In this document: positions 1 through 7,973 of the stretch, piece by piece | How positions within the stretch are numbered: position 1 is the stretch's first letter | Layout of the letters: each line of letters starts with the position of its first letter | Origin: Bacteroidota bacterium | GTDB lineage: Bacteria; Bacteroidota; Bacteroidia; Chitinophagales; Chitinophagaceae | Direction of reading: 5' to 3' | Length of the DNA stretch: 23,522 nucleotides | Assembly: GCA_023415275.1 (NCBI GenBank) | Contig: JAEZLJ010000094.1 | Location: forward strand, 1 to 23,522 | Notes under the pieces: model-generated | What the model was told of the DNA's origin: nothing | Databases searched by the model: none | The model's input: the letters and a program-made list of their open reading frames with translations, nothing else | Made by a program: the position numbers and the translations under genes

Positions 1-2835
1 CCTCAACCCCATGCTTGTTTTATTCTTAGTGTAGAAGACGACCTGGTAGGTGATGGTGGCATCATGGACCTTTGGGTAAGAGAGGCCAGGATCTTCAAAT
101 ATGGTTCTGGCGTAGGAACCAATTTCTCCAACCTGCGTGGTGAGGGTGAAAAACTCAGTGGTGGTGGTACCTCCAGTGGGTTGATGTCATTCCTGAAGAT
201 AGGTGACCGTGCTGCTGGCGCTATCAAAAGCGGTGGAACAACAAGAAGGGCTGCTAAAATGGTTTGCCTTGATCTTGACCACCCGGAGATCGTTCAGTTT
301 ATTAACTGGAAGGTGGAAGAGGAAAAGAAAGTAGGTGCGCTGATTGATGCCGGTTATGCCAGTGATTATGAAGGCGAAGCCTATAGAACAGTGAGTGGAC
401 AAAACTCCAATAACTCAGTACGTATACCTAATTCTTTCTTTGAAAAATTAGAGAAAGGTGAGGATTGGGAACTAACAGCCCGTACAGATGGACGCGTGAT
501 GAAGCGTGTGCCTTCTGGTGAATTATGGAACCAGATAGCCTATGCCGCCTGGCGTTGTGCTGATCCTGGTACCCAATACAATACTACTATCAATGAATGG
601 CATACCTGCCCGGAAGGTGGGGAGATCAGGGCATCCAATCCTTGTTCAGAATATATGTTCCTGGACAACACGGCCTGTAACCTGGCGAGTGCCAACCTGA
701 TGAAGTTTTACGATTTCGAAAAAGGTACATTGGATGTAGAGGGCTTTGAGTATGTATGTCGCCTATGGACTACAGTATTGGAAGTTTCTGTGCTGATGGC
801 GCAGTTCCCTTCTAAAGAAGTTGCGCAGTTAAGCTACGAATACAGAACGCTCGGTTTGGGATATGCCAACCTGGGTACTTTATTGATGGTGAGTGGTATT
901 CCTTATGACAGTGAAAAAGCAAGAGCCATCGCTGGTTCCATCACCGCTATCATGACGGGTATTGCCTATAAGACATCAGCAGAAATGGCTGAAGTGCTGG
1001 GTGCATTTCCACGTTATGAAGAAAATAAAGAACACATGTTGCGTGTAATGCGCAATCACCGCCTGGCAGCTTATGATGCAGATGTATACGAGGGATTAAG
1101 TGTGAAACCACAAGGCCTGAAAGCTCAATATTGCCCTGATTATTTATTAAAGGCAGCTTGCAAGGCATGGGATGATGCAGTAGAACTGGGAGAGCAATTT
1201 GGTTACCGCAATGCACAATCCACAGTAATTGCACCCACAGGTACTATCGGGTTGGTAATGGATTGCGATACTACAGGTGTTGAGCCAGACTTTGCATTGG
1301 TAAAGTTCAAAAAACTTTCTGGTGGCGGTTATTTTAAGATCATCAACCAGTCAGTTCCTGTTGCTTTAAAGAACCTGGGTTACAATGAAAAGGAAGTTGA
1401 TAGCATCATTAAATATGCGGTAGGAAGCGGAACCTTTGCGGGTGCTCCTCATATTAACCATCAAAGCCTGAGCGAGAAAGGGTTTATTGCTGAAGAAATT
1501 GCAAAGCTGGATAAGGCTGTAACATCTGCCTTTGAGATAGGTTTTGTTTTTAACGTATACTCATTAGGTGAAGAGTGCCTGCAGCGCTTAGGTTTCAAGC
1601 CAGAGCAATATTTCAATTTTGAATGGAGCCTGCTGGAAGCATTAGGCTTTACCGACGAACAGATAGAAGCAGCCAATGATTATGTATGCGGGACAATGAC
1701 CGTTGAAGGCGCACCATACCTGAAGGAAGAACACCTGGCTGTATTTGACTGTGCCAACAAATGTGGAAAGAAAGGAGAGCGCTATATTCATGCGCATGGC
1801 CACATCCGTATGATGGCAGCAGCCCAGCCATTCATCTCAGGTGCTATTTCCAAAACCATCAACCTGCCGCATGAAGCACAGGTGGAAGAAATAGCAGACT
1901 CTTATTTATTAAGCTGGAAGCTGGGACTGAAAGCCTGCGCTTTGTACCGCGATGGCTCTAAACTGTCACAGCCTTTAAGCAATAAGAGTGATAAGAAAAA
2001 GAAAACAGAGGATACAGCAGTAGCTGAAGAAGCTGTGGCTGAAGCTAACAACAGCAGCTTTGTGGATATGGGCAAGCTGACCATAGATGAATTGCTGGAA
2101 GAAGTACATAAAAGAGTACAGGCTTCACCTGACACGCAATTGAAGCGCAAACTGGCGAGCATTGTGGAACGTCGTGCTATGCCTGCCAAAAGAAGGGGCT
2201 TCACCCAAAAGGCCAAGATCAACGGGCAAACCATATTCCTGCGCACCGGTGAATATGCCGATGGAGCACTGGGAGAGATCTTCATAGATATGGCCAAGGA
2301 AGGTGCTACCATGCGTAGTATGCTGAACTGCTTTGCCATCTCCATTTCCATAGGTCTTCAGTATGGTGTGCCGCTGGAAGAATTCGTTGAGAAGTTTGTC
2401 TTCACCAAGTTTGACCCTGCAGGATTTGTAGAGCATCCAAACATCAAATCATCTACTTCGATAGTTGATTTCATCTTCCGTGCATTGGGCTATGAATATT
2501 TGAATCGTACAGACCTGGTACACGTGTTGGATAAACCTGAAGTGATGAATACCGGTAACGAAGATTGGGATGAACCAGCATCTGCAGATGCTACTGCAGG
2601 CAAGCCTACCAAGCAGCCTGAGTTATCCAGCCTGAGAGTGGTAGCTACCACACCACAGAGCGTAAAAGCCCAGAAGCAGGCGGTGAAGGCGGAGAATGGC
2701 CTTGGTGCAGTGAATGCAGCAGCCAAGAGCATGCAAAGTGATGCGCCGGCATGTAACACCTGTGGACACATTACGGTAAGAAGCGGTACCTGTTATAAAT
2801 GTTTGAACTGCGGCAACAGCATGGGCTGCAGCTAA
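1..2835 (+). CDS. nrdJ: Class II (adenosylcobalamin-dependent) ribonucleoside-diphosphate reductase, 5'-truncated by window edge
   Basis: This enzyme reduces ribonucleotides to deoxyribonucleotides with a B12-derived thiyl radical, so it needs neither a separate radical-generating subunit nor oxygen. The frame is open from base 1, and 944 codons plus the stop are visible. The first ATG in frame (64) is internal, because family sequence (PQPHACFIL) precedes it. The Cys codon at 16-18 should be one redox cysteine. The NPCSE motif at 637-651 holds the presumed radical cysteine (codon 643-645), and the second redox cysteine lies 11 residues later in NTACNLAS, the spacing seen in class II enzymes. 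A TSCPD-type domain follows (about 2060-2520), then a lysine/alanine-rich linker and a C-terminal Cys cluster (CNTCG, CYKCLNCG, GCS), probably zinc-binding and redox-active. By comparison with the family, roughly 200 N-terminal residues are missing (inference). A strong terminator follows 44 bases after the stop. Confidence 0.95.
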   Translation, partial: PQPHACFILSVEDDLVGDGGIMDLWVREARIFKYGSGVGTNFSNLRGEGEKLSGGGTSSGLMSFLKIGDRAAGAIKSGGTTRRAAKMVCLDLDHPEIVQFINWKVEEEKKVGALIDAGYASDYEGEAYRTVSGQNSNNSVRIPNSFFEKLEKGEDWELTARTDGRVMKRVPSGELWNQIAYAAWRCADPGTQYNTTINEWHTCPEGGEIRASNPCSEYMFLDNTACNLASANLMKFYDFEKGTLDVEGFEYVCRLWTTVLEVSVLMAQFPSKEVAQLSYEYRTLGLGYANLGTLLMVSGIPYDSEKARAIAGSITAIMTGIAYKTSAEMAEVLGAFPRYEENKEHMLRVMRNHRLAAYDADVYEGLSVKPQGLKAQYCPDYLLKAACKAWDDAVELGEQFGYRNAQSTVIAPTGTIGLVMDCDTTGVEPDFALVKFKKLSGGGYFKIINQSVPVALKNLGYNEKEVDSIIKYAVGSGTFAGAPHINHQSLSEKGFIAEEIAKLDKAVTSAFEIGFVFNVYSLGEECLQRLGFKPEQYFNFEWSLLEALGFTDEQIEAANDYVCGTMTVEGAPYLKEEHLAVFDCANKCGKKGERYIHAHGHIRMMAAAQPFISGAISKTINLPHEAQVEEIADSYLLSWKLGLKACALYRDGSKLSQPLSNKSDKKKKTEDTAVAEEAVAEANNSSFVDMGKLTIDELLEEVHKRVQASPDTQLKRKLASIVERRAMPAKRRGFTQKAKINGQTIFLRTGEYADGALGEIFIDMAKEGATMRSMLNCFAISISIGLQYGVPLEEFVEKFVFTKFDPAGFVEHPNIKSSTSIVDFIFRALGYEYLNRTDLVHVLDKPEVMNTGNEDWDEPASADATAGKPTKQPELSSLRVVATTPQSVKAQKQAVKAENGLGAVNAAAKSMQSDAPACNTCGHITVRSGTCYKCLNCGNSMGCS

Positions 2836-2879
2836 GGATACTTTGGACGGAAAACCAAACCTATGTACCCGAACAAGAG

Positions 2880-2904
2880 ATCCCGCCGAAAGGCGGGATT
2901 TTTA
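2880..2904 (+). terminator. Rho-independent terminator of nrdJ
   Basis: A perfect 8-bp stem (ATCCCGCC / GGCGGGAT) with a GAAA tetraloop is followed directly by a T run. It lies 44 bases after the nrdJ stop codon. Confidence 0.9.
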
Positions 2905-2925
2905 TAGGGAGATAGTATTACTAAT

Positions 2926-2952
2926 AAAAAAAGGCTTCCGGAGAAGCCTTTT
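2926..2952 (-). terminator. Terminator for the clpX-side transcript (usable from both strands)
   Basis: The stem AAAAGGCTT / AAGCCTTTT (2929-2937 with 2944-2952) is closed by CCGGAG. On the minus strand it ends in a run of seven T, from the A run at 2926-2932. It begins 4 bases beyond the stop of the 58-residue minus-strand ORF. Together with the nrdJ terminator it separates two converging units. Confidence 0.8.
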
Positions 2953-2955
2953 CTA

Positions 2956-3132
2956 TTATTTGAAAACGTTGTTGACTGCACCCGACAGCATCGGGTATTT
3001 CTCAATAACAAAATCTTTGATGGTCTCAATTACTTTCTGAGCCTGTTCGTCATTCAGTCCAACTTCTGATTTTAATTTGTCAACCAATTCGGTCACCTGT
3101 CCTTGTGCATTGTCTTTGTTGAATCCAAACAT
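2956..3132 (-). CDS. Small hypothetical protein (58 aa), DUF2267/DUF2780-like in flavour
   Basis: I do not recognise a named family with confidence. The ORF starts at ATG 3132 and encodes 58 residues, beginning MFGFNKDNAQGQVTELVDKL. The pattern suggests two amphipathic helices (about 10-24 and 27-45), then a YPMLSGAVNNVF tail. It has no signal peptide, no Cys and no transmembrane segment. The tail resembles small helical proteins of the DUF2267/DUF2780 type, but that is only an impression. It lies 65 bases downstream of clpX on the same strand and ends right before a terminator, so it may share the clpX transcript. Clean coding character, an ATG start and the adjacent terminator support a real gene. 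There is no clear ribosome binding site, as is usual here. Confidence 0.65.
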   Translation of the reverse strand: MFGFNKDNAQGQVTELVDKLKSEVGLNDEQAQKVIETIKDFVIEKYPMLSGAVNNVFK

Positions 3133-3197
3133 GATCTATGATTAAAGGTTTATACTTTATGTAATTACATTACTATAGCCGAAAAGAGGAAAAGAAT

Positions 3198-4445
3198 TTA
3201 GGCCACTTTCAGCAAGCTCAATTTGCTCTTGTCAAACTTGCGCATAGCATATTCCATATCCAGGTTGAAGAACTTCTCTTTAGAAGATGGCAGTTCGAAC
3301 ATGGCATCGGTAAGAATTCCTTCGCAAATGCTGCGCAGTCCCCTGGCGCCTAATTTATACTCCACCGCTTTTTCTACCATGAAGTTCAACACATCATTTT
3401 CGATGGTAAGCTTAATGCCTTCCAGTTCAAATAAGCGAATGTATTGTTTGATCAAAGCATTCTTTGGCTCTGTAAGGATAGCACGTAATGTTTCTGCGTC
3501 CAATGGATCCAGGTGTGTAACTACTGGAAGACGTCCTAATAACTCAGGGATCAATCCAAAAGACTTCAGGTCCTGTGCATTCACATAGCGCAGAAGATTC
3601 TTTTTCATATTCTCCTGGAGCACTTTATCTACATTGAAACCAATGGTATTGGTTTGCACGCGGCGGGCAATGATCTTGTCAATACCATCGAAAGCACCAC
3701 CACAGATAAATAATATGTTTTGTGTGTTGATCTTGATCAGCTTTTGTTCCGGATGCTTTCTTCCACCTTGTGGTGGCACCAATACATCCGTTCCTTCCAA
3801 AAGCTTCAGCATTCCCTGTTGAACACCTTCACCACTTACATCGCGGGTGATGGATGGATTGTCGCTTTTTCTTGCGATCTTATCTATTTCATCAATATAC
3901 ACGATACCTCTTTCTGCTGCAGCCACATCGTAATTGCAAACCTGGAGTAATCGGGTAAGGATGCTTTCCACATCTTCACCTACATAACCAGCTTCAGTAA
4001 ACACAGTAGCATCAACAATGGTAAAAGGAACGTTGAGCAATTTGGCAATTGTTTTTGCCAGTAATGTTTTACCCGTACCTGTTTCACCCACCATGACGAT
4101 ATTACTCTTTTCAATTTCTATCTCGTCCTTGATGGTGTCGGATGTTTTGTATTGAAGGCGTTTGTAGTGATTGTAAACGGCTACTGCCAATACTTTTTTA
4201 GCCTCGTCCTGGCCGATCACATACTCATCCAGGAACTTCTTGACTTCGATGGGTTTCTTTACGGTTAGCTTAAAGGCAGAACCACCCGCAGATTTATCAT
4301 CACGAACCATTAATTCCTGGTCTATGATCTCCCGGGCATGTTCCACGCAGTTTTCGCAAATGTGTCCTTCCTGGCCTGCAATCAAGATCTTGACCTCATC
4401 ACGGCTCCGGCCACAAAACGAACAATGTAAAATATTCTTTGCCAT
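3198..4445 (-). CDS. clpX: ATP-dependent Clp protease ATP-binding subunit ClpX
   Basis: This is the AAA+ unfoldase that recognises substrates, unfolds them with ATP and threads them into ClpP; it acts in the cytoplasm as a hexamer. The 415-residue protein is full length. The N-terminal zinc-binding domain uses Cys8, Cys11, Cys30 and Cys33. Walker A is GETGTGKT at 120-127, the pore loop GYVG at 153-156 and Walker B VYIDEID at 182-188. An RKH loop is at 229-231, the ClpP-docking IGF loop at 268-270, a GRLPV arginine-finger segment near 304-308 and sensor 2 GARGLR at 366-371. The IGF tripeptide shows it should dock on ClpP. It lies downstream of two clpP genes, but a 293-base gap with a clpP-side terminator and a candidate promoter suggests separate transcription. 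Confidence 0.98.
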   Translation of the reverse strand: MAKNILHCSFCGRSRDEVKILIAGQEGHICENCVEHAREIIDQELMVRDDKSAGGSAFKLTVKKPIEVKKFLDEYVIGQDEAKKVLAVAVYNHYKRLQYKTSDTIKDEIEIEKSNIVMVGETGTGKTLLAKTIAKLLNVPFTIVDATVFTEAGYVGEDVESILTRLLQVCNYDVAAAERGIVYIDEIDKIARKSDNPSITRDVSGEGVQQGMLKLLEGTDVLVPPQGGRKHPEQKLIKINTQNILFICGGAFDGIDKIIARRVQTNTIGFNVDKVLQENMKKNLLRYVNAQDLKSFGLIPELLGRLPVVTHLDPLDAETLRAILTEPKNALIKQYIRLFELEGIKLTIENDVLNFMVEKAVEYKLGARGLRSICEGILTDAMFELPSSKEKFFNLDMEYAMRKFDKSKLSLLKVA

Positions 4446-4504
4446 TTAGTTATTTCTCGTATTAATAGAACGCTTTAATTTGAATAAAGCTGCATTTGAA
4501 CCTA

Positions 4505-4512
4505 CAAAAATA
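4505..4512 (-). promoter_or_regulatory. Candidate clpX promoter -7 element
   Basis: The minus strand reads TATTTTTG, an exact match to the Bacteroidota -7 consensus TAnnTTTG, 59 bases before the clpX ATG. No TTG sits at the ideal upstream spacing, so the call rests on one element. Confidence 0.4.
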
Positions 4513-4686
4513 GAAAAAACATGTAGGAGCGGGGCTTTATTCATTCAAATTATAAGAAACAATTAGGGGAAGGCGATATTCTGATGGTTGAATTTGCCTT
4601 ACTTCAAGTTGAAAACCTTGATAGCCTGGCTGGTTTTCAGCAACTTAATACACTAAACTGTGTCTTAATTGGAAATGATTGATAAT

Positions 4687-4710
4687 AAAACCCTGCCATT
4701 GGGGCAGGGC
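4687..4710 (-). terminator. Terminator of the clpP operon
   Basis: On the minus strand a stem GCCCTGCC / GGCAGGG with a short loop is followed by TTTTATT. It lies 29 bases past the stop of the second clpP gene. It suggests clpX is largely transcribed from its own promoter. Confidence 0.85.
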
Positions 4711-4738
4711 TAAGTGGAAATATTGTCAAATGTGAGTA

Positions 4739-5413
4739 TTAGTACATTTTATCAAGGATCTGGTCTACGATGCCATACTCAATAGATTTCTGTGCATCCA
4801 TCCAATAATCCCTTTCAAAATCTTTTCGTATACGCTCAATGGTTTGACCGGTATTGTCAGCCAGTATACGGGCACCCATTTCTTTTGTCCGCAAGATTTG
4901 TTCAGCATGGATCTCCATATCTGCGCTCACACCCTGGATGTGTCCGCCCAGGGAAGGTTGGTGTATCATAACCTCACCGTGCGGGAAAATAAAGCGTTTG
5001 CCTTTTTCACCGGCACTCAGAAGAATACTTCCCATGGAAGCTGCGAGGCCCATGCAAATAGTGCTTACAGGTGATTTGATCAGCTTCATGGTATCGTAGA
5101 TCACCATTCCACTGGTAACCGAGCCGCCTGGGCTGCTAATAAAAAACTTGATCTCTTTACCAGGATTATCGGCTTCCAGGAGTAATAGTTTGGTGACTAC
5201 GTCCTTTGCTGACTTATCGTCCACTACACCCCAGAGATAAATGGCGCGGGTTTCAAAGAAATATTTCTCCAATCTCTTGTAAAGCATGCGGGTATCTACC
5301 TCGGCTCTTTCTTCTTTTTCTTCTTCATCTGGTTCGCCAGGTGTGCCAGGCGTATTGGGATCGGGTTGGGGCTGCATCCTGCTCCAATAGTTATATTGAT
5401 TCTTAAAACTCAT
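4739..5413 (-). CDS. clpP: ATP-dependent Clp protease proteolytic subunit, paralogue B (second gene of the pair)
   Basis: This serine peptidase forms the barrel-shaped chamber that degrades proteins fed in by ClpX. The 224-residue protein keeps the catalytic triad: Ser126 in GLAASMGS, His151 in MIHQPSLGG and Asp202 in FERDYW. SPGGSVTSG (94-102) is the oxyanion/handle-side glycine motif. It differs from paralogue A by a Pro- and acid-rich N-terminal segment (about residues 14-40, PQPDPNTPGTPGEPDEEE), where the axial loops and propeptide usually lie, and by two extra residues between His and Asp. It begins 23 bases after the upstream clpP stop, so the two are almost certainly co-transcribed. 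The residues for activity are intact, so this is not a decayed copy. Confidence 0.95.
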   Translation of the reverse strand: MSFKNQYNYWSRMQPQPDPNTPGTPGEPDEEEKEERAEVDTRMLYKRLEKYFFETRAIYLWGVVDDKSAKDVVTKLLLLEADNPGKEIKFFISSPGGSVTSGMVIYDTMKLIKSPVSTICMGLAASMGSILLSAGEKGKRFIFPHGEVMIHQPSLGGHIQGVSADMEIHAEQILRTKEMGARILADNTGQTIERIRKDFERDYWMDAQKSIEYGIVDQILDKMY

Positions 5414-5436
5414 CTTTTGTTCTTTTTATCAATGAA

Positions 5437-6138
5437 TTATTTAGTTTCTGATTTCTTTTCCTTCCGGGGGTTTACCAGCAGCACTTCGTCCACCAGGCCA
5501 TATTCCTTGGCTTCGGGGGCTGTCATCCAATAATCGCGGTCAAAGTCAGTTTCCACGCGTTCCATGCTTTGATTGGAATGGGTGCAAACGATTTCATACA
5601 ATTCTCGTTTAAGTTTACGTATCTCCTTCACAGTCACTTCGATATCAGTAGCCTGCCCGCCAATAGCGCCACTAGGCTGATGCATCATGATGCGAGCGTG
5701 CTTAAGAGCAGCTCTTTTACCATGTGTGCCTGCTGCCAGCAATACACTACCCATGGATGCGGCCATACCAATACATATAGTGGCTACATCAGGAGAAACA
5801 TATTGCATGGTGTCGTACACTCCAAGGCCTGCATAAACGCTACCACCCGGAGAATTGATATACATATTGATATCCCTGGTCCTGTCGGAAGAATCGAGGA
5901 ATAATAGCTGTGCGGTAATGATGTTGGCCACTTCATCATTGATAGGATAGCCCAGGAAAATGATGCGGTCCATCATCAGTCGGCTGTAAACATCCATGAC
6001 AGCCACGTTCATAGGCCTTTCTTCGATGATATTTGGAGTAAGAGCTGTTACCAAATATTTGCCGTAGCTGTCCAGTGTATTGCTCGACATTCCCCTGTGC
6101 TTCACGGCATATTTTTCAAATTCTGAATTGAAACTCAT
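5437..6138 (-). CDS. clpP: ATP-dependent Clp protease proteolytic subunit, paralogue A (first gene of the pair)
   Basis: This is a second complete ClpP serine peptidase. The 233-residue protein has Ser128 in GMAASMGS, His153 in MMHQPSGAIGG and Asp202 in FDRDYW, with the His-Asp spacing of E. coli ClpP. NSPGGSVYAGLGVYDTMQ covers the handle-side motif. The N-terminus (about 1-45) is longer than the mature E. coli protein and may contain a propeptide, and the C-terminus is Lys-rich (NPRKEKKSETK). The sequence is clearly diverged from paralogue B, so this is an old duplication rather than a recent one. It is the promoter-proximal gene. A weak TGTTTTTG element (6202-6209, one mismatch to TAnnTTTG) lies upstream on the minus strand, but I do not call it as a promoter. 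Confidence 0.96.
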   Translation of the reverse strand: MSFNSEFEKYAVKHRGMSSNTLDSYGKYLVTALTPNIIEERPMNVAVMDVYSRLMMDRIIFLGYPINDEVANIITAQLLFLDSSDRTRDINMYINSPGGSVYAGLGVYDTMQYVSPDVATICIGMAASMGSVLLAAGTHGKRAALKHARIMMHQPSGAIGGQATDIEVTVKEIRKLKRELYEIVCTHSNQSMERVETDFDRDYWMTAPEAKEYGLVDEVLLVNPRKEKKSETK

Positions 6139-6325
6139 ATCGTCTTTGATTAGATTTTAAGCAATTTAATGGTTTGTGTGGTATCAAATACCGTGCTTGC
6201 CCAAAAACACGACATTTTGCCACCTGCTCTTTTTACATGGCATTGAAACGGACTCGGTACCGGTAATAAAGAATAGTAGGGATTTGCAGGCATGAACCTC
6301 TGAATGAATTATCTTGACCTCCTTT

Positions 6326-6511
6326 ATGCCAATTGTCGCCTACCTGTTGATCATAATTCCTGTTGTACTGGCCTTTGCCCTATTGTGGTATCTTGATGAT
6401 AGGCTTTTTGAAAAGGTCCAAAAGGAGTTTTTTGTAGGCCTTTTGGAGATATTGATTGCTTTTGTCATCCTTTTTTGCGGCCTGGTAACGGCTGCACTCA
6501 TTTTGACCTGA
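6326..6511 (+). CDS. Small hypothetical membrane protein (61 aa, two predicted helices)
   Basis: I do not recognise this protein. From ATG 6326 it encodes 61 residues; an in-frame TTG at 6314 would add four. Residues 3-22 (VAYLLIIIPVVLAFALLWYL core) and 38-60 are strongly hydrophobic and should be two transmembrane helices. They are joined by a charged loop LDDRLFEKVQKEFF, giving a hairpin topology. It stands alone on the plus strand between the tig and clpP genes, which are on the minus strand, and is followed by a hairpin that also serves tig. The hydrophobic composition could arise by chance, but the frame, the helix-loop-helix pattern and the terminator favour a real gene. Confidence 0.5.
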   Translation: MPIVAYLLIIIPVVLAFALLWYLDDRLFEKVQKEFFVGLLEILIAFVILFCGLVTAALILT

Positions 6512-6522
6512 CATGCTAATAA

Positions 6523-6554
6523 AAAAGGAGAACTGATTGCTCAATTCTCCTTTT
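6523..6554. terminator. Bidirectional terminator between the small membrane ORF and tig
   Basis: The stem AAAAGGAGAA / TTCTCCTTTT (6523-6532 with 6545-6554) has a 12-base loop, A-rich sequence on the left and a T run on the right. It can end transcription from both converging genes. Confidence 0.75.
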
Positions 6555-6578
6555 CATTATATGAACATTACGTAGCGA

Positions 6579-7949
6579 CTAATGATGGTGGTGCTGGTGT
6601 TCTTCATTCATATGAATGAATTCTTCCCTGCTAACTGGTGTTTCCACAGCATTGATCTTTGTTTCGGCCCAGTCAAATATTTTCTGGGTTTGCAGGCGGT
6701 TATAGCTATCCTCTACATACTTCCTGTCTTTCATCATCCTGTCTATATAATCTCTTACCCATTGCTGCTCTTCATCAAGTGTGGAAGTACCCATATAACC
6801 CAGTAATTGATCTTTGGCAAACTGGCGCAGATCGTCTTGGCTTACCTGGATGCCATTTTCCTGTACTAATTTATCAGTGATCAGGGTCCACTTTAATTGA
6901 TTGAGAAAAGAAGGGAACTCATGTTCTACTTCCTCGTCAGTTTTTACCTGGCCTTGCTCTCCTTGAGATTTGATCCAGCGTTTTAGAAAATCTGCAGGGA
7001 AGTCAATATTGGTGTGCTCCAATAATACATGATACAGGGAATGGTGCAATTGATTGCGGCTTTCTGCATCCCATTGCTTTTGCAATTCCAGCCTGATGCG
7101 CTCACGGAACTGCTCTTCAGTTTTTACTTCTTCGTTAGGAAATAACTGGGTAAAGAATTCTTCATTCAATTCCCTTGGCTCAACATGGCCAACCTTGGTG
7201 ATCAGTAATTTAAAATGCTTATCAGTAGCGCTATCAAGACCGAGGTCATTCAACACCCATTCTCTTTCCTTGGTATCAAAGGCATCTTTCAAGTTGATCT
7301 GGATGGTATCATCCTTTTTTTTACCCATTAAACCGGGGCGATAGGCCTCTGTGAAATATTTTACTAATAAGGAATTATCTTTTTTAATTCCGCCTTCAAT
7401 TTCATTTCCAGCAGCATCTGTTTCAATAAAGGTCACATTCAGCACATTCTCATCTCCGCTCACGGTTTCAGGTTCAGTCATATTGCCATAGCGGGTCCTC
7501 AGGCGCTCTATCTCTTCATTCAGCATTTCGTCCGTTACATTTACCTTATAACGTTTTACCTGCTCTTTGGAAAGATCAGGAAGCTGGAATCCTGGCTTCA
7601 TGCCTACTTCGAAGGTGAAGGTGTAGTTATTTGGATTGTTCACATCCAACTGGCCAAGGTTCATGTCAACTGGAAGTGGTTGGGCGAAAATGTCAAGTTT
7701 TTCTTCTTCGATGAATTTGAACACTTCCTTGTCAACCGTCTTTAGCACTTCATCGGTGAATAAAGAGGTACCATACATTTTTTTGATCAGACCGGCAGGC
7801 ACCATTCCTTTTCTAAAGCCCGGAATATTGGCTTTCTTGCTGTATTCTTTTAAAGACTTCTCAAATTGAGGCAGATAGTCTTCCTTATTGATGGTAATGC
7901 TGAATTGTTTGTGTAAGGGGGCAACTTCTTGTTGTGTTACTGTAGCCAT
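6579..7949 (-). CDS. tig: Trigger factor (ribosome-associated chaperone / peptidyl-prolyl isomerase)
   Basis: Trigger factor binds at the ribosome exit tunnel and protects nascent chains. The 456-residue protein is full length. The N-terminal domain carries the ribosome-binding signature GFRKGMVP at residues 44-51. The middle region (about 160-250) is a diverged FKBP-like domain, and the rest is the helical C-terminal chaperone domain, including an insertion typical of Bacteroidota versions. The protein ends MNEEHQHHHH, a natural His-rich tail that could bind metal. It is upstream of the clpP pair on the same strand but is separated from it by a terminator and an opposite-strand ORF, so the classical tig-clpP-clpX unit is split here. 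The leader before the ATG holds no clear Shine-Dalgarno. Confidence 0.95.
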   Translation of the reverse strand: MATVTQQEVAPLHKQFSITINKEDYLPQFEKSLKEYSKKANIPGFRKGMVPAGLIKKMYGTSLFTDEVLKTVDKEVFKFIEEEKLDIFAQPLPVDMNLGQLDVNNPNNYTFTFEVGMKPGFQLPDLSKEQVKRYKVNVTDEMLNEEIERLRTRYGNMTEPETVSGDENVLNVTFIETDAAGNEIEGGIKKDNSLLVKYFTEAYRPGLMGKKKDDTIQINLKDAFDTKEREWVLNDLGLDSATDKHFKLLITKVGHVEPRELNEEFFTQLFPNEEVKTEEQFRERIRLELQKQWDAESRNQLHHSLYHVLLEHTNIDFPADFLKRWIKSQGEQGQVKTDEEVEHEFPSFLNQLKWTLITDKLVQENGIQVSQDDLRQFAKDQLLGYMGTSTLDEEQQWVRDYIDRMMKDRKYVEDSYNRLQTQKIFDWAETKINAVETPVSREEFIHMNEEHQHHHH

Positions 7950-7973
7950 GATTCAATTTTAATATCAAATGTG

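Larger units (their letters stand above)
4446..4738. other. Non-coding gap between clpP and clpX
   Basis: No convincing ORF is present. On the minus strand it carries a candidate clpX promoter element (4505-4512). It also has an interrupted inverted repeat (AAGTTGAAAACC at 4606-4617 with its partner at 4632-4646, three extra bases in the right arm) and the clpP terminator at 4687-4710. The function of the middle part is unknown. Confidence 0.6.

Noticed and set aside
4846..5406. Plus-strand ORFs overlapping clpP
   Set aside because: They are shadows of a fully conserved ClpP frame and have no recognisable protein features.
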